Shown here: positions 39,137 through 45,785 of the stretch, one piece after another | How the letters are laid out: each line of letters begins with the position of its first letter | Position numbering within the stretch: position 1 is the stretch's first letter | Assembly (NCBI GenBank): GCA_017631325.1 | Contig: JAGBTM010000025.1 | Location: forward strand, 66,620-112,404 | Origin: Clostridia bacterium | GTDB lineage: Bacteria; Bacillota; Clostridia; Oscillospirales; CAG-272 | Length of the DNA: 45,785 nucleotides | Direction: 5' to 3' | The notes under the pieces: model-generated | What the model was told of the DNA's origin: nothing | Databases searched by the model: none | What the model saw: only the letters and a program-made list of their open reading frames with translations | Made by a program: the position numbers and the translations under genes

Positions 39137-39745
39137 CTAGTAGGTTTTCTTTATTTTAGCAACAAGCTCTGCGACACTCTCCGCAAGCTCTTTTCGTGAG
39201 GCTGAGTTGGTGATAACAAAATTCACCATAGATGAGAGCTTTTCGTCAGAAATCTGGGTGTTAATTCTGTTTTCTGCGGCCTCGCGCGTAAGTCCGTCAC
39301 GCTCGCAGATGCGTTTTATTCTGATTTCTCTGTCAGCCATGACGGCAACCGTAAGGTCACATTCCTTATCAAAGCCCGACTCAAAGAGAAGCGGCGCGTC
39401 TATTACGGCAAGCTCCTTGCCCTCGCGCTCGTACTGCGCAAGGCGCTGTCTTACGGCATCAAGAATATACGCATGTGTTATCTTGTTCAATTTTTCGCGA
39501 TTTAAATCCTTATCGACACCCGAAAATACGAGCTTGCGCAGCTCGATACGGTTCAATGCGCCCTCCGGCGTTGCAACCGACTCGCCAAATTCACGGGTGA
39601 GCGCTCTCATACACTCACCGTCGCGTGATGTAAGCTCGCGATAGAGAGCGTCGGTGTCAAGCGTTGGTATTCCGTATTCAGATAGAATGCGCGATACGGC
39701 ACCTTTTCCACTGCCGCTACCTCCACATAAGCCAATAACCTTCAT
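39137..39745 (-). CDS. coaE: Dephospho-CoA kinase
   Basis: CoaE phosphorylates the 3'-hydroxyl of dephospho-CoA to complete CoA synthesis. The 202-residue protein has the P-loop GGSGSGKGAVS at 8-18 (usually GxxGSGKS; here Gly-Ala follows Lys), the substrate segment LDTDALYRELT, IDAPLLFESG near 115, and ERDGLTREAAENRI. SD GGGAG precedes the ATG. It is the first gene of a run that ends with the topoisomerase gene. Confidence 0.95.
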   Translation of the reverse strand: MKVIGLCGGSGSGKGAVSRILSEYGIPTLDTDALYRELTSRDGECMRALTREFGESVATPEGALNRIELRKLVFSGVDKDLNREKLNKITHAYILDAVRQRLAQYEREGKELAVIDAPLLFESGFDKECDLTVAVMADREIRIKRICERDGLTREAAENRINTQISDEKLSSMVNFVITNSASRKELAESVAELVAKIKKTY

Positions 39746-39771
39746 AAGCCACTCTCCCTTTCTAATATTTT

Positions 39772-39801
39772 ATTATACTATAAATTTAATAGCTTTGTCA
39801 A
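39772..39801 (-). promoter_or_regulatory. Promoter of coaE
   Basis: On the minus strand TTGACA (39796-39801), an 18-bp spacer and TATAAT (39772-39777) form a strong sigma-A promoter. The start would be near 39765, about 20 nt before the ATG. Confidence 0.8.
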
Positions 39802-39833
39802 GTAAAGAAAATATTTTTTGGCGAGCACACAAG

Positions 39834-40074
39834 AGCGGCTTAAGAGTTGCGGCCTTTTAGCATAGAAAAAGCAGCTTAACAGCTACACTATTTAGCACGC
39901 ATTCAGAATTTGGCCGCTTCAACTCTTAGCGCACACTCAAAAAACTTGGCCGCTTCAACTCTTAGCGCACACTCAAAAACTTGGGTGCGCAAGTCTTAGT
40001 GCGCATTCAAAAAACTTGGCCGCTTCAACTCTTAGCGTGAATTCAAAAAACTTGCGTATACAAGTTTTAGCGAC
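39834..40074. repeat. 35/36-bp tandem array with an inverted partial copy
   Basis: Units begin at 39910, 39946, 39981, 40016 and 40052 (spacing 36, 35, 35, 36). Three begin TTGGCCGCTTCAACTCTTAG, followed by CG and mostly ACACTCAAAAAAC or ATTCAAAAAAC. The third and fifth diverge in the first 15 bases (TTGGGTGCGCAAG, TTGCGTATACAAG) but keep TTAGCG/TTAGTGCG and the A-run. The segment AGCGGCTTAAGAGTTGCGGCC (39834-39854) is a partial inverted copy. There are no unique spacers, so this is not CRISPR. The 437-bp stretch between coaE and the ATPase gene holds nothing else I can support. Confidence 0.88.
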
Positions 40075-40182
40075 GCATAAAAACGGCTTCACGGCTGTAA
40101 CTTTTTTGCTCGCTTATCCAGAATAACCTTTACGGTGGCTGACGAATATAAATGTATAAAGCGAAAACTGAGAGGTGATACG

Positions 40183-41241
40183 ATGAAAGAAAACAACCGA
40201 GCTACCGAAAAATACTTTGCCGCCGCAAACGGATATACGGGATTTGTAAGTTATTTTGATGAGGTATTTAACCCTCGCGAATACGAGCGCATATTCGTTC
40301 TTAAGGGGGGACCGGGAACAGGAAAAAGCAGCTTTATGAGGAAGATAAAAAATGCGCTTTCGAATACTCAATGCAAAATAGAGGAAATATTCTGCTCCTC
40401 AGACCCTAAGTCCCTCGACGGTATAATATGCACCGCAGAAAACAAAAAAATCGCTCTACTCGACGGCACGTCACCGCACGAGAGAGACGCAAAAATACCC
40501 GGCGCTGTTGATAGCATAATCAACCTTGGTGACAACTGGGACGAGGAGTGGTTAAGAGGGTACCGAAACGAAATTTTGTCACTTAGCAAAGAGAAGAGAG
40601 ACGCATACGCGACAGCCTATTTTTATCTAAGGCTGGCAGGCGTTGCGGCGGAGGAAATTAAAAGATGCGAAACCTCGTACTGTAATATAAAAAATCTCAA
40701 AACCAAGGCTAAATCATTGGCAGAAAAGGTTTCGGCAAGCGGAAACGGTAAAACAAAAACGAGGCTCATTTCCTCGTTTGGCCGCTACGGAGAGTATAAG
40801 CTTGATACGTTTTTGAGCCCTGAAAACAGCGTTTTTTCACCTGTTGGAAGAGAAGGAGAGAAGGCTTTGTTTATGAGAGCGCTGTACGGTTATCTGTGCG
40901 AGCGCGAGGCCGATATGACCGTTTGTCCCTCCCCTCTTGACAAGGACGTTATCGAGGCTATTTATCTTAGTGAAAGCAGGACGCTATTCACCGTAGCAGA
41001 GGTTGGCGAATCAGTTGAGCTTTCCGAAAAGCCAAGCCATTCACAAGAAGTGTTGATGGAAGGTGTGAGGTGCGCCAATACCATTCGCCATGATGCCATG
41101 CTAGAGGCTGAAAGGTGGTTTTCAATAGCGTCGGATTTACACTTCAGACTTGAAAAAATCTACACTCGCGCTATGAATTTTGAGAAGAACGAGGAGCTTT
41201 ATACAAAATGCCTGGATAAAATCCTCAAGTCGCTCGCCTGA
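40183..41241 (+). CDS. PRK06851-type P-loop ATPase of unknown function
   Basis: This 352-residue protein has a Walker A GGPGTGKS at 42-49 after IFVLK and resembles uncharacterised Clostridia/Bacillota ATPases of the PRK06851 family. A second nucleotide-binding half, usual in that family, may lie around VGREGEKALFMRALY (224-238) but its P-loop is not clear to me. Helical segments dominate 150-200 and 300-350. The role is unknown. ATG 40183 follows AGAGGTGAT. The gene is alone on the plus strand between the repeat array and ackA (convergent). Confidence 0.75.
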   Translation: MKENNRATEKYFAAANGYTGFVSYFDEVFNPREYERIFVLKGGPGTGKSSFMRKIKNALSNTQCKIEEIFCSSDPKSLDGIICTAENKKIALLDGTSPHERDAKIPGAVDSIINLGDNWDEEWLRGYRNEILSLSKEKRDAYATAYFYLRLAGVAAEEIKRCETSYCNIKNLKTKAKSLAEKVSASGNGKTKTRLISSFGRYGEYKLDTFLSPENSVFSPVGREGEKALFMRALYGYLCEREADMTVCPSPLDKDVIEAIYLSESRTLFTVAEVGESVELSEKPSHSQEVLMEGVRCANTIRHDAMLEAERWFSIASDLHFRLEKIYTRAMNFEKNEELYTKCLDKILKSLA

Positions 41242-41291
41242 TATGATTTTCGTTTCTTTTGTCGATATTTATTATATTTTCTCGCGATTTA

Positions 41292-41320
41292 TTGACTTAT
41301 AATATATTTTGTGATAAAAT
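41292..41320 (+). promoter_or_regulatory. Promoter-like sequence antisense to the ackA 3' region
   Basis: TTGACT (41292-41297), a 17-bp spacer and TAAAAT (41315-41320) resemble a sigma-A promoter pointing into the 3' end of ackA. The next gene on that strand is over 1.4 kb away. The area is AT-rich, so it may be chance. Confidence 0.3.
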
Positions 41321-41331
41321 ACTATAAGTGA

Positions 41332-41368
41332 CGAAAGGATGCCGCATTTTCGTTACGGCATCCTTTCG
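41332..41368. terminator. 13-bp stem-loop between convergent genes
   Basis: CGAAAGGATGCCG (41332-41344) and CGGCATCCTTTCG (41356-41368) form a perfect stem with an 11-nt loop. Neither side has a proper T-run. It may still stop or stabilise the transcripts of the ATPase gene and ackA, which converge here. Confidence 0.5.
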
Positions 41369-41406
41369 AGATATTGTAAGTGTTTTTAAATCAATTTCGG
41401 CCTTGT

Positions 41407-42612
41407 TCAGAGCGCCTTTACGATAGCCTCGGTGTCCTTGGCTATAACTAACTCCTCGTTTGTGGGTATCATATATACCTTGACGGGCGAGTCGTCGGTC
41501 GAGATAAGCACGGGCGTATCCGAATGAGCGAAGCTGTTTCTTTCTCTGTCGAGCTTAACACCGAGGTATTCAAGCTCCTCGAGTGCGCGTTCTCTTATGT
41601 AGGGACAGTGCTCGCCTATACCTGCGGTAAATACTATCGCATTAAGACCGCCCATCGCTGCACTGTACGAGCCTATATATTTCTTTATCTGGTAGCCGAG
41701 CATATCGAAGGTGAGCTTGGCACGTTCATTGCCCTCGTTCATCGCACGCTCTACGTCGCGCGAGTCTGAGCCTACTCCGCCAATTCCCACGAAGCCGCAC
41801 TGCTTGTTCATGTAGTTATCCATCTCTGCAGGTGTGTAGCCCTTCTTCTCCATAATGAACGGAACTATCGCGGGGTCTATTGCACCGCAGCGAGTACCCA
41901 TAAGTACGCCGTCGAGGGGAGTAAAGCCCATCGAGGTGTCTACGCATCTGCCGTCCTTTACGGCAGTGATGGACGAGCCGTTTCCTATATGGCAGGTAAC
42001 GATTTTCGTACCGTCCGGATTACCACCGAGCAGCTTTATCATCTCAGAGCTGACGTATCTGTGCGAGGTGCCGTGCGCTCCGTAGCGACGTATACCGTAC
42101 TCCTCGTACATATCGTAGGATATACCGTACATATAGACGCGCTTCTCCATCGTCTGATGGAATGCCGTGTCAAAAACGAGAACCTCGGGGGTGTTTGGCA
42201 TAGCCTCCTTGCAGCCCTTGATACCCATAATGTGCGCGGGGGTGTGAAGAGGTGCGTAGGACACGCACTTATCGAGCACATCCATTACTTCGTCGCTCGC
42301 AAGAACCGACTCCGAAAAATAGGGTCCGCCGTGCACTACTCTGTGTCCGATAGCCTCGATTTCGTCAACCGAACCGATACAGCCGTAGATCTTGTCGGTC
42401 AGGGCGCCTACTACAAGCTTCATAGCGTCCGAGTGGTTCTTGATAGGCGTTTCGTTTACGTGCTTTTCCTTGCCCTCGGCTTTGTGAATTATGCGCGAGC
42501 CGTCTATTCCTATTCTCTCGCAATTACCTTTTGCAAGCACCGAACTGTTATCGGTATCAAAAAGCTGATATTTGAGCGAGCTCGAGCCTGCGTTTACAAC
42601 TAAAACCTTCAT
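41407..42612 (-). CDS. ackA: Acetate kinase
   Basis: AckA interconverts acetyl phosphate plus ADP and acetate plus ATP, an ATP source in fermentation. The 401-residue protein has NAGSSSLKYQLFD (7-19), GHRVVHGGPYF near 87, FDTAFHQTM near 147, GAHGTSHRYVS near 178, the GVLMGTRCGAIDP loop and TAGIGEH near 326. ATG 42612 follows GGAG; an in-frame upstream start would lie before the promoter's transcript start. A pta gene is not adjacent. It diverges from tmcAL, whose product also uses acetate. Confidence 0.96.
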   Translation of the reverse strand: MKVLVVNAGSSSLKYQLFDTDNSSVLAKGNCERIGIDGSRIIHKAEGKEKHVNETPIKNHSDAMKLVVGALTDKIYGCIGSVDEIEAIGHRVVHGGPYFSESVLASDEVMDVLDKCVSYAPLHTPAHIMGIKGCKEAMPNTPEVLVFDTAFHQTMEKRVYMYGISYDMYEEYGIRRYGAHGTSHRYVSSEMIKLLGGNPDGTKIVTCHIGNGSSITAVKDGRCVDTSMGFTPLDGVLMGTRCGAIDPAIVPFIMEKKGYTPAEMDNYMNKQCGFVGIGGVGSDSRDVERAMNEGNERAKLTFDMLGYQIKKYIGSYSAAMGGLNAIVFTAGIGEHCPYIRERALEELEYLGVKLDRERNSFAHSDTPVLISTDDSPVKVYMIPTNEELVIAKDTEAIVKAL

Positions 42613-42645
42613 AGATTTTCTCCATTTCCCAATATTATAGAGATA

Positions 42646-42674
42646 ATTATACACTATGATGACGAATTTATCAA
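42646..42674 (-). promoter_or_regulatory. Promoter of ackA
   Basis: On the minus strand TTGATA (42669-42674), a 17-bp spacer and TATAAT (42646-42651) form a good sigma-A promoter. The start lies about 27 nt before the ackA ATG. Confidence 0.75.
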
Positions 42675-42752
42675 TAGCTTTAGAGAAATTAACGCTATTT
42701 TCTAGGGCAAAAAGCGTACGTTACGATTAAATAAATTTCGGCGGTTAAACAA

Positions 42753-43970
42753 ATGAAAGTTGCGGCAATTATTTCGGAATACAATCCGTTTCACTACGGA
42801 CATCTGTATCAAGTGAATAAAATACGCGATATCCTCGGTGAGGATACCGCCATCGTTGCCGTTATGAGCGGAAATTTCACTCAGCGCGGGGAGATTGCCA
42901 TAGCCGACAAGACCGTGAGAGCTGAGGCGGCCGTACGCGCGGGTGTCAATCTCGTTTTGGAAATTCCCTTCCCCTTCTGTATGTCAAGCGCTGAGATATA
43001 TGCTAAAAGCGGTGTAAAAATCGCCGACAGCATAGGTGTGGTTGACTATCTCGTATTCGGAAGCGAGCTTGGCAATATAGACGAGCTTAAAAGAATAGCC
43101 TCGAACATGCTCTCGCCCGAGCTTTCTATGGAAATAGGAAAAATCCAAAAGGAAGCTGACGGGCGCGAAATAGGATATCCAAAGGCTTCCGAGTTAGCGT
43201 ATAAAAGGCTCTTTCCTAACGAAAATACAGACGGAATTTTTTCTCCAAACAATATTTTAGCTCTTGAATATATCAAGGCGCTGATGGAGAAAAACAGCAA
43301 AATAGAGCCTCTTACAATCAAGCGCGAGGGCGCAGGATACACCTCGCCTCTCATCCCCGAAAGCAATATACAAAGCGCAAGTGCGATACGTGAGACTTTA
43401 AGAAAAGATTTAAATTCTGCCATGGATTATATCCCAAATTCAGCAAAAGAAGCGTTTTTAGAGGCGGAAAAGGCGGGAAAATTCCCGACCGATGAGAGAC
43501 GGCTTGATACGGCCGTGATTTCGATTTTACGATTAAATTCTCCCGACCGTATAGAGAATATTCACGATACGGCGGGCGGTTTATATAACCGTCTTTACGA
43601 TTTATCTCATAAGACGGCAACAATTTCTCAGCTGGTTAATACGGCCGAGACCAAGAAGTTTACCAAATCAAGAATAAGACGGGCCATTTATTATTCATGC
43701 TTCGGCGTTACCTCCTCCGAAGTCACGGCCCTGCCCTCTTATACTCAGGTTTTGGCGCTTGACGGTGTCGGCAGAAAATTACTTAGGGAAATAGGGAAAA
43801 TGACTGATATCCCCGTCATAACGAAGCCATCGGATTACTCGGGGCTTGGCGAGGACGTCATCTCGCAAAAGGAGCTGTCTCATAGGGCTGACTCGGTATT
43901 TCTTTTATCGCAAAGCGTGCCGAGTCAAAAGAGATTTTATCTTACCTTCACGCCTTATGTAAAAAAGTAG
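42753..43970 (+). CDS. tmcAL: tRNA(Met) cytidine acetate ligase TmcAL
   Basis: TmcAL (YlbM) activates acetate with ATP and forms N4-acetylcytidine at the wobble base of elongator tRNA-Met. The 405-residue protein has the nucleotidyltransferase-like N-terminus IISEYNPFHYGHLYQ with the HxGH motif (14-17), VAVMSGNFTQRGE near 35-47, and SNIQSASAIRE near 208. The C-terminal helical region is typical. Its ribosome site is weak (GGCGG). The adjacent divergent ackA links it to acetate supply. Confidence 0.93.
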   Translation: MKVAAIISEYNPFHYGHLYQVNKIRDILGEDTAIVAVMSGNFTQRGEIAIADKTVRAEAAVRAGVNLVLEIPFPFCMSSAEIYAKSGVKIADSIGVVDYLVFGSELGNIDELKRIASNMLSPELSMEIGKIQKEADGREIGYPKASELAYKRLFPNENTDGIFSPNNILALEYIKALMEKNSKIEPLTIKREGAGYTSPLIPESNIQSASAIRETLRKDLNSAMDYIPNSAKEAFLEAEKAGKFPTDERRLDTAVISILRLNSPDRIENIHDTAGGLYNRLYDLSHKTATISQLVNTAETKKFTKSRIRRAIYYSCFGVTSSEVTALPSYTQVLALDGVGRKLLREIGKMTDIPVITKPSDYSGLGEDVISQKELSHRADSVFLLSQSVPSQKRFYLTFTPYVKK

Positions 43971-44104
43971 CGAATTATGCGAAAGCTTCACGGTATCTAC
44001 TTTTGTCGAAGGTATTTACTTTTGAAAAAAGGTTTGGTATCATAGTTGCGAACATGGACAAGCGTGCCGTCATTTTCAAATATTATGAAAGGAGTTTTAC
44101 TTTT

Positions 44105-44383
44105 ATGTTCGATTTAGAAGGCGTTGGCCAGGGCGAGTTCCTTGAGTACAAGGGAAAGCCTCTCGTACGTCACGGAGATGATATTTTCTACGGCGATTTG
44201 TCAGAAAAGAATTACATCTATATGATGGTCATGTCGGATAAGAAATCCCCAAAGGGTGACGAGAACGTCCCCGGCACAATAGTTGTGCAGCTGCTTGACA
44301 GCGCTACAAGAAGCCCCATCAAGCAAAAAATCACGTCAGGTCTTGCAGAAGCCTTTGAGTTTGCAGAGGCCTGGCTGCGTTAA
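44105..44383 (+). CDS. Small protein of unknown function
   Basis: I do not recognise this 92-residue protein. It is soluble and slightly acidic, with a beta-rich N-terminus (GEFLEYKGKPLVRHGDDIFY) and a probable helix at the end (ITSGLAEAFEFAEAWLR). ATG 44105 lies 10 nt after AAAGGAG, which decides the start; the frame stays open back to 44003 without a ribosome site. It lies between tmcAL and the DUF3048 gene on the same strand, so co-transcription with one of them is likely. Confidence 0.75.
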   Translation: MFDLEGVGQGEFLEYKGKPLVRHGDDIFYGDLSEKNYIYMMVMSDKKSPKGDENVPGTIVVQLLDSATRSPIKQKITSGLAEAFEFAEAWLR

Positions 44384-44433
44384 TTCGCGAAGTTAAAGCG
44401 TGCGCGCCATAGGACGCGCAAGGAGGTAAAAAA

Positions 44434-45534
44434 ATGAATACTAAAAAAAATGGCAATTACGGAAAGCTGATTGCCTTCTTTTTGGTTGCAGTAATTCTCG
44501 TCGGCACGTTTGGTTTTGCCGCTGAGGGTTGGCAATCAACGTCACAAAACGAGTCAGATAGCGGCAAGGTCGACGATGACAGCGACAAGGCCGATGAAAA
44601 TAAAGATGATGAAAACAAGGAGCCCGAAATATACATACCCGAGTTCGTAAGCTCGCTTTCGGGTCTCGAGGTCACCGAGTCCGTCTCGCGTCAGCGTCCT
44701 GTGGGCTTCGTTATGGACTCATCCTCGCCCCTATACGGAATATCGGGCGCTGAGGTAGTCGTAGAGCTTCCCACAGAGAACGGACAGACAAGACTAGTAG
44801 CCTTTACAACAAGCACGCGTGAGCTTGGAAAAATCGGCTCGCTGGCACCGACCAGAGGCTATATGTCTAATATCGCCAAGTATTTTGGCGCTGTGCTCGT
44901 ATCCGCAGGCTGTGACGATACTATCGAATACGAGAGCCTCGATTTATCCGCATCTCATTTTGATACGACGCAAAACAGCGGATACCATTACACCGAGTAC
45001 ACGCATTTCGTGTACACCAACGGCGCACTTATCGGCGCGGGACTTGCTAACACTAATATAGGAACGGCTCTGAACGCCCGTCAGCAGCTTCCCTTTTCCT
45101 TTGCCGAGTTTGGCTCGGATAAAATACTCGGCAGCATTTCAGCGCGAAGCGTCGTGCTTCCGTTTTCTCAGTCGTCCGAAAGCGAGCTTTACTACTCCGA
45201 GGAGGATGGCAAGTATTCCTTCTCCAAAGGCGGTGTTACAAAAACCGATATGCTGAGTGACAAATATCTCGCATACGATAACGTTTTCGTTCTCTTTGCC
45301 GACACGGTAACCTACGAGTCGGCGAGCGGCTCGGAAATGATAATGAATACTACGTCTAGCGGCACGGGATATTATATAAGCGCAGGATACGCTACCGCTA
45401 TTAAGTGGGAAGCAAATTCCCTTGGCAATATGACGTTCTTCACCGAAAGCGGAGAAAAGCTCACTGTAAACCGCGGAAGGTCGTATATAGGATTTTTAAA
45501 ATCCTCACTTGCGGCTTCCTTTAAATTTTCGTAA
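44434..45534 (+). CDS. DUF3048 (YerB-like) exported protein
   Basis: This 366-residue protein has an N-terminal membrane segment (about 10-29, no lipobox Cys), an acidic Asp/Glu/Lys linker (37-65) and a DUF3048 domain: RQRPVGFVMDSSSPLYGISG near 85-104, AEVVVELPTENGQTRLVAFT near 105-124, and APTRGYMSNIAKYFGAVLVS. The C-terminal half carries the second part of the family fold. The family is secreted and its biochemical role is unknown. SD AAGGAGG precedes the ATG, and a terminator follows. Confidence 0.87.
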   Translation: MNTKKNGNYGKLIAFFLVAVILVGTFGFAAEGWQSTSQNESDSGKVDDDSDKADENKDDENKEPEIYIPEFVSSLSGLEVTESVSRQRPVGFVMDSSSPLYGISGAEVVVELPTENGQTRLVAFTTSTRELGKIGSLAPTRGYMSNIAKYFGAVLVSAGCDDTIEYESLDLSASHFDTTQNSGYHYTEYTHFVYTNGALIGAGLANTNIGTALNARQQLPFSFAEFGSDKILGSISARSVVLPFSQSSESELYYSEEDGKYSFSKGGVTKTDMLSDKYLAYDNVFVLFADTVTYESASGSEMIMNTTSSGTGYYISAGYATAIKWEANSLGNMTFFTESGEKLTVNRGRSYIGFLKSSLAASFKFS

Positions 45535-45552
45535 TTATATACCTTTCAAAAG

Positions 45553-45598
45553 AGCAAGGACGCAAATGCTGATTGGCATCGTCCTTGCTTTTCTTTTT
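45553..45598 (+). terminator. Intrinsic terminator of the DUF3048 gene
   Basis: AGCAAGGACG (45553-45562) pairs with CGTCCTTGCT (45580-45589), with an inner ATGC/GCAT stem, followed by TTTCTTTTT. It lies 18 nt past the stop codon. Confidence 0.9.
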
Positions 45599-45630
45599 CC
45601 TTCGATGGAAAGTAGAAAACTAAAAATTCA

Positions 45631-45660
45631 AGTATAAATCTCCTTTTTTTACAGATACTA
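45631..45660 (+). promoter_or_regulatory. Possible forespore (sigma-G type) promoter of spoVT
   Basis: AGTATA (45631-45636), a 17-bp spacer and GATACTA (45654-45660) resemble sigma-G/F promoters (about TGHATA and CATACTA). spoVT is sigma-G dependent in Bacillus subtilis. The match is imperfect and unproven. Confidence 0.4.
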
Positions 45661-45692
45661 ACAGCACCGAAATCTGTAAATTAAGGAGATTT
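45636..45692 (+). promoter_or_regulatory. Hairpin pairing with the spoVT Shine-Dalgarno
   Basis: AAATCTCCTT (45636-45645) is the exact reverse complement of AAGGAGATTT (45683-45692), which holds the ribosome site of spoVT. TTTACAGAT (45648-45656) and ATCTGTAAA (45672-45680) extend the stem inward. A transcript starting before 45636 would have a masked ribosome site. Confidence 0.65.
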
Positions 45693-45700
45693 TTATATAT

Positions 45701-45785
45701 ATGAAAGCAACGGGAATTGTGCGCCGTATTGACGACCTTGGGCGTGTAGTTATACCTAAGGAAATCAGAAGAACTATGAGGATAA
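45701..45785 (+). CDS. spoVT: Stage V sporulation protein T (partial, 5' end)
   Basis: Only 28 codons lie in the window. They read MKATGIVRRIDDLGRVVIPK followed by EIRRTMRI, the AbrB-type swapped-hairpin DNA-binding domain that opens SpoVT, a forespore transcription regulator. The SpoVT start is distinctive, but the paralogue AbrB cannot be excluded without the missing GAF domain. SD AAGGAG lies 12 nt before the ATG within a hairpin. If confirmed it shows that the organism can sporulate. Confidence 0.85.
   Translation, partial: MKATGIVRRIDDLGRVVIPKEIRRTMRI

Noticed and set aside
39906-40074. A possible CRISPR array (repeats near 36 bp)
   Set aside because: Units are contiguous with no unique spacers between them and no cas genes are nearby.

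Overview
The window reads as a chromosomal segment of a spore-forming, fermentative member of the Clostridia (Bacillota). The evidence is the start of spoVT at the right edge, acetate kinase, an ECF transporter energising module, the short HisG plus HisZ form of ATP-phosphoribosyltransferase, a YerC/HisR regulator, DUF3048 (YerB-like) and YlbM/TmcAL proteins, Bacillota-type AGGAGG ribosome sites, and several promoters matching TTGACA-N17-TATAAT exactly. No phage, insertion sequence, rRNA or CRISPR array was seen.

Layout. 1-7583: a complete histidine operon on the minus strand (yerC/hisR-hisZ-hisG-hisD-hisC-hisB-hisH-hisA-hisF-hisIE, the last cut by the window edge), driven by a perfect consensus promoter whose start site is covered by a 14-bp palindrome. 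7777-8770: ispE and a terminator. 8851-10216: the plus-strand rpsF-ssb-rpsR operon with structured leader and intergenic RNA. 10276-13772: a dGTPase-like HD hydrolase, three 158-bp hairpin-rich tandem units trailing a tRNA-Val(GAC) gene, exonuclease III and a YgjP-type metallopeptidase. 13865-21623: ruvC, a SAM methyltransferase, ecfA1-ecfA2-ecfT, truA and a class A penicillin-binding protein, with a 43-bp tandem array that looks like decayed copies of the truA 3' end.

21742-30278: the accessory region and the most unusual part. A minus-strand set runs from a frameshifted alpha/beta hydrolase and a TetR regulator to a flavin-reductase-like protein with a C-terminal PCP_red-like domain, a GPH-family transporter, a carboxylesterase, an NmrA/BciA-like reductase, a steroid-5-alpha-reductase-like membrane protein, an unknown membrane protein, and a protein that by eye resembles ferredoxin-dependent bilin reductases. 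Several of these families are linked to tetrapyrrole (chlorophyll/bilin) reduction. I infer a candidate uptake and reduction pathway for a bilin, chlorophyll derivative or other hydrophobic polycycle, possibly controlled by the TetR protein at a palindrome on the operon promoter.

30378-39801: ychF, then an orphan OmpR-type response regulator preceded by a 22-bp tandem array, then a minus-strand run coaE-M18 aminopeptidase-prfA-sua5-parC-like. 39834-45785: a 35/36-bp tandem array, a PRK06851-type ATPase, divergent ackA and tmcAL (both acetate-using), a small unknown protein, a DUF3048 protein and the start of spoVT.

A recurring theme is tandem intergenic arrays, each with a different period (158, 43, 22, 35/36 bp). 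Two of them appear seeded by the 3' end of the neighbouring gene. A second theme is hairpins that pair with Shine-Dalgarno sequences (the penicillin-binding protein gene and spoVT). All family assignments are from reading translations by eye; no database search was run.
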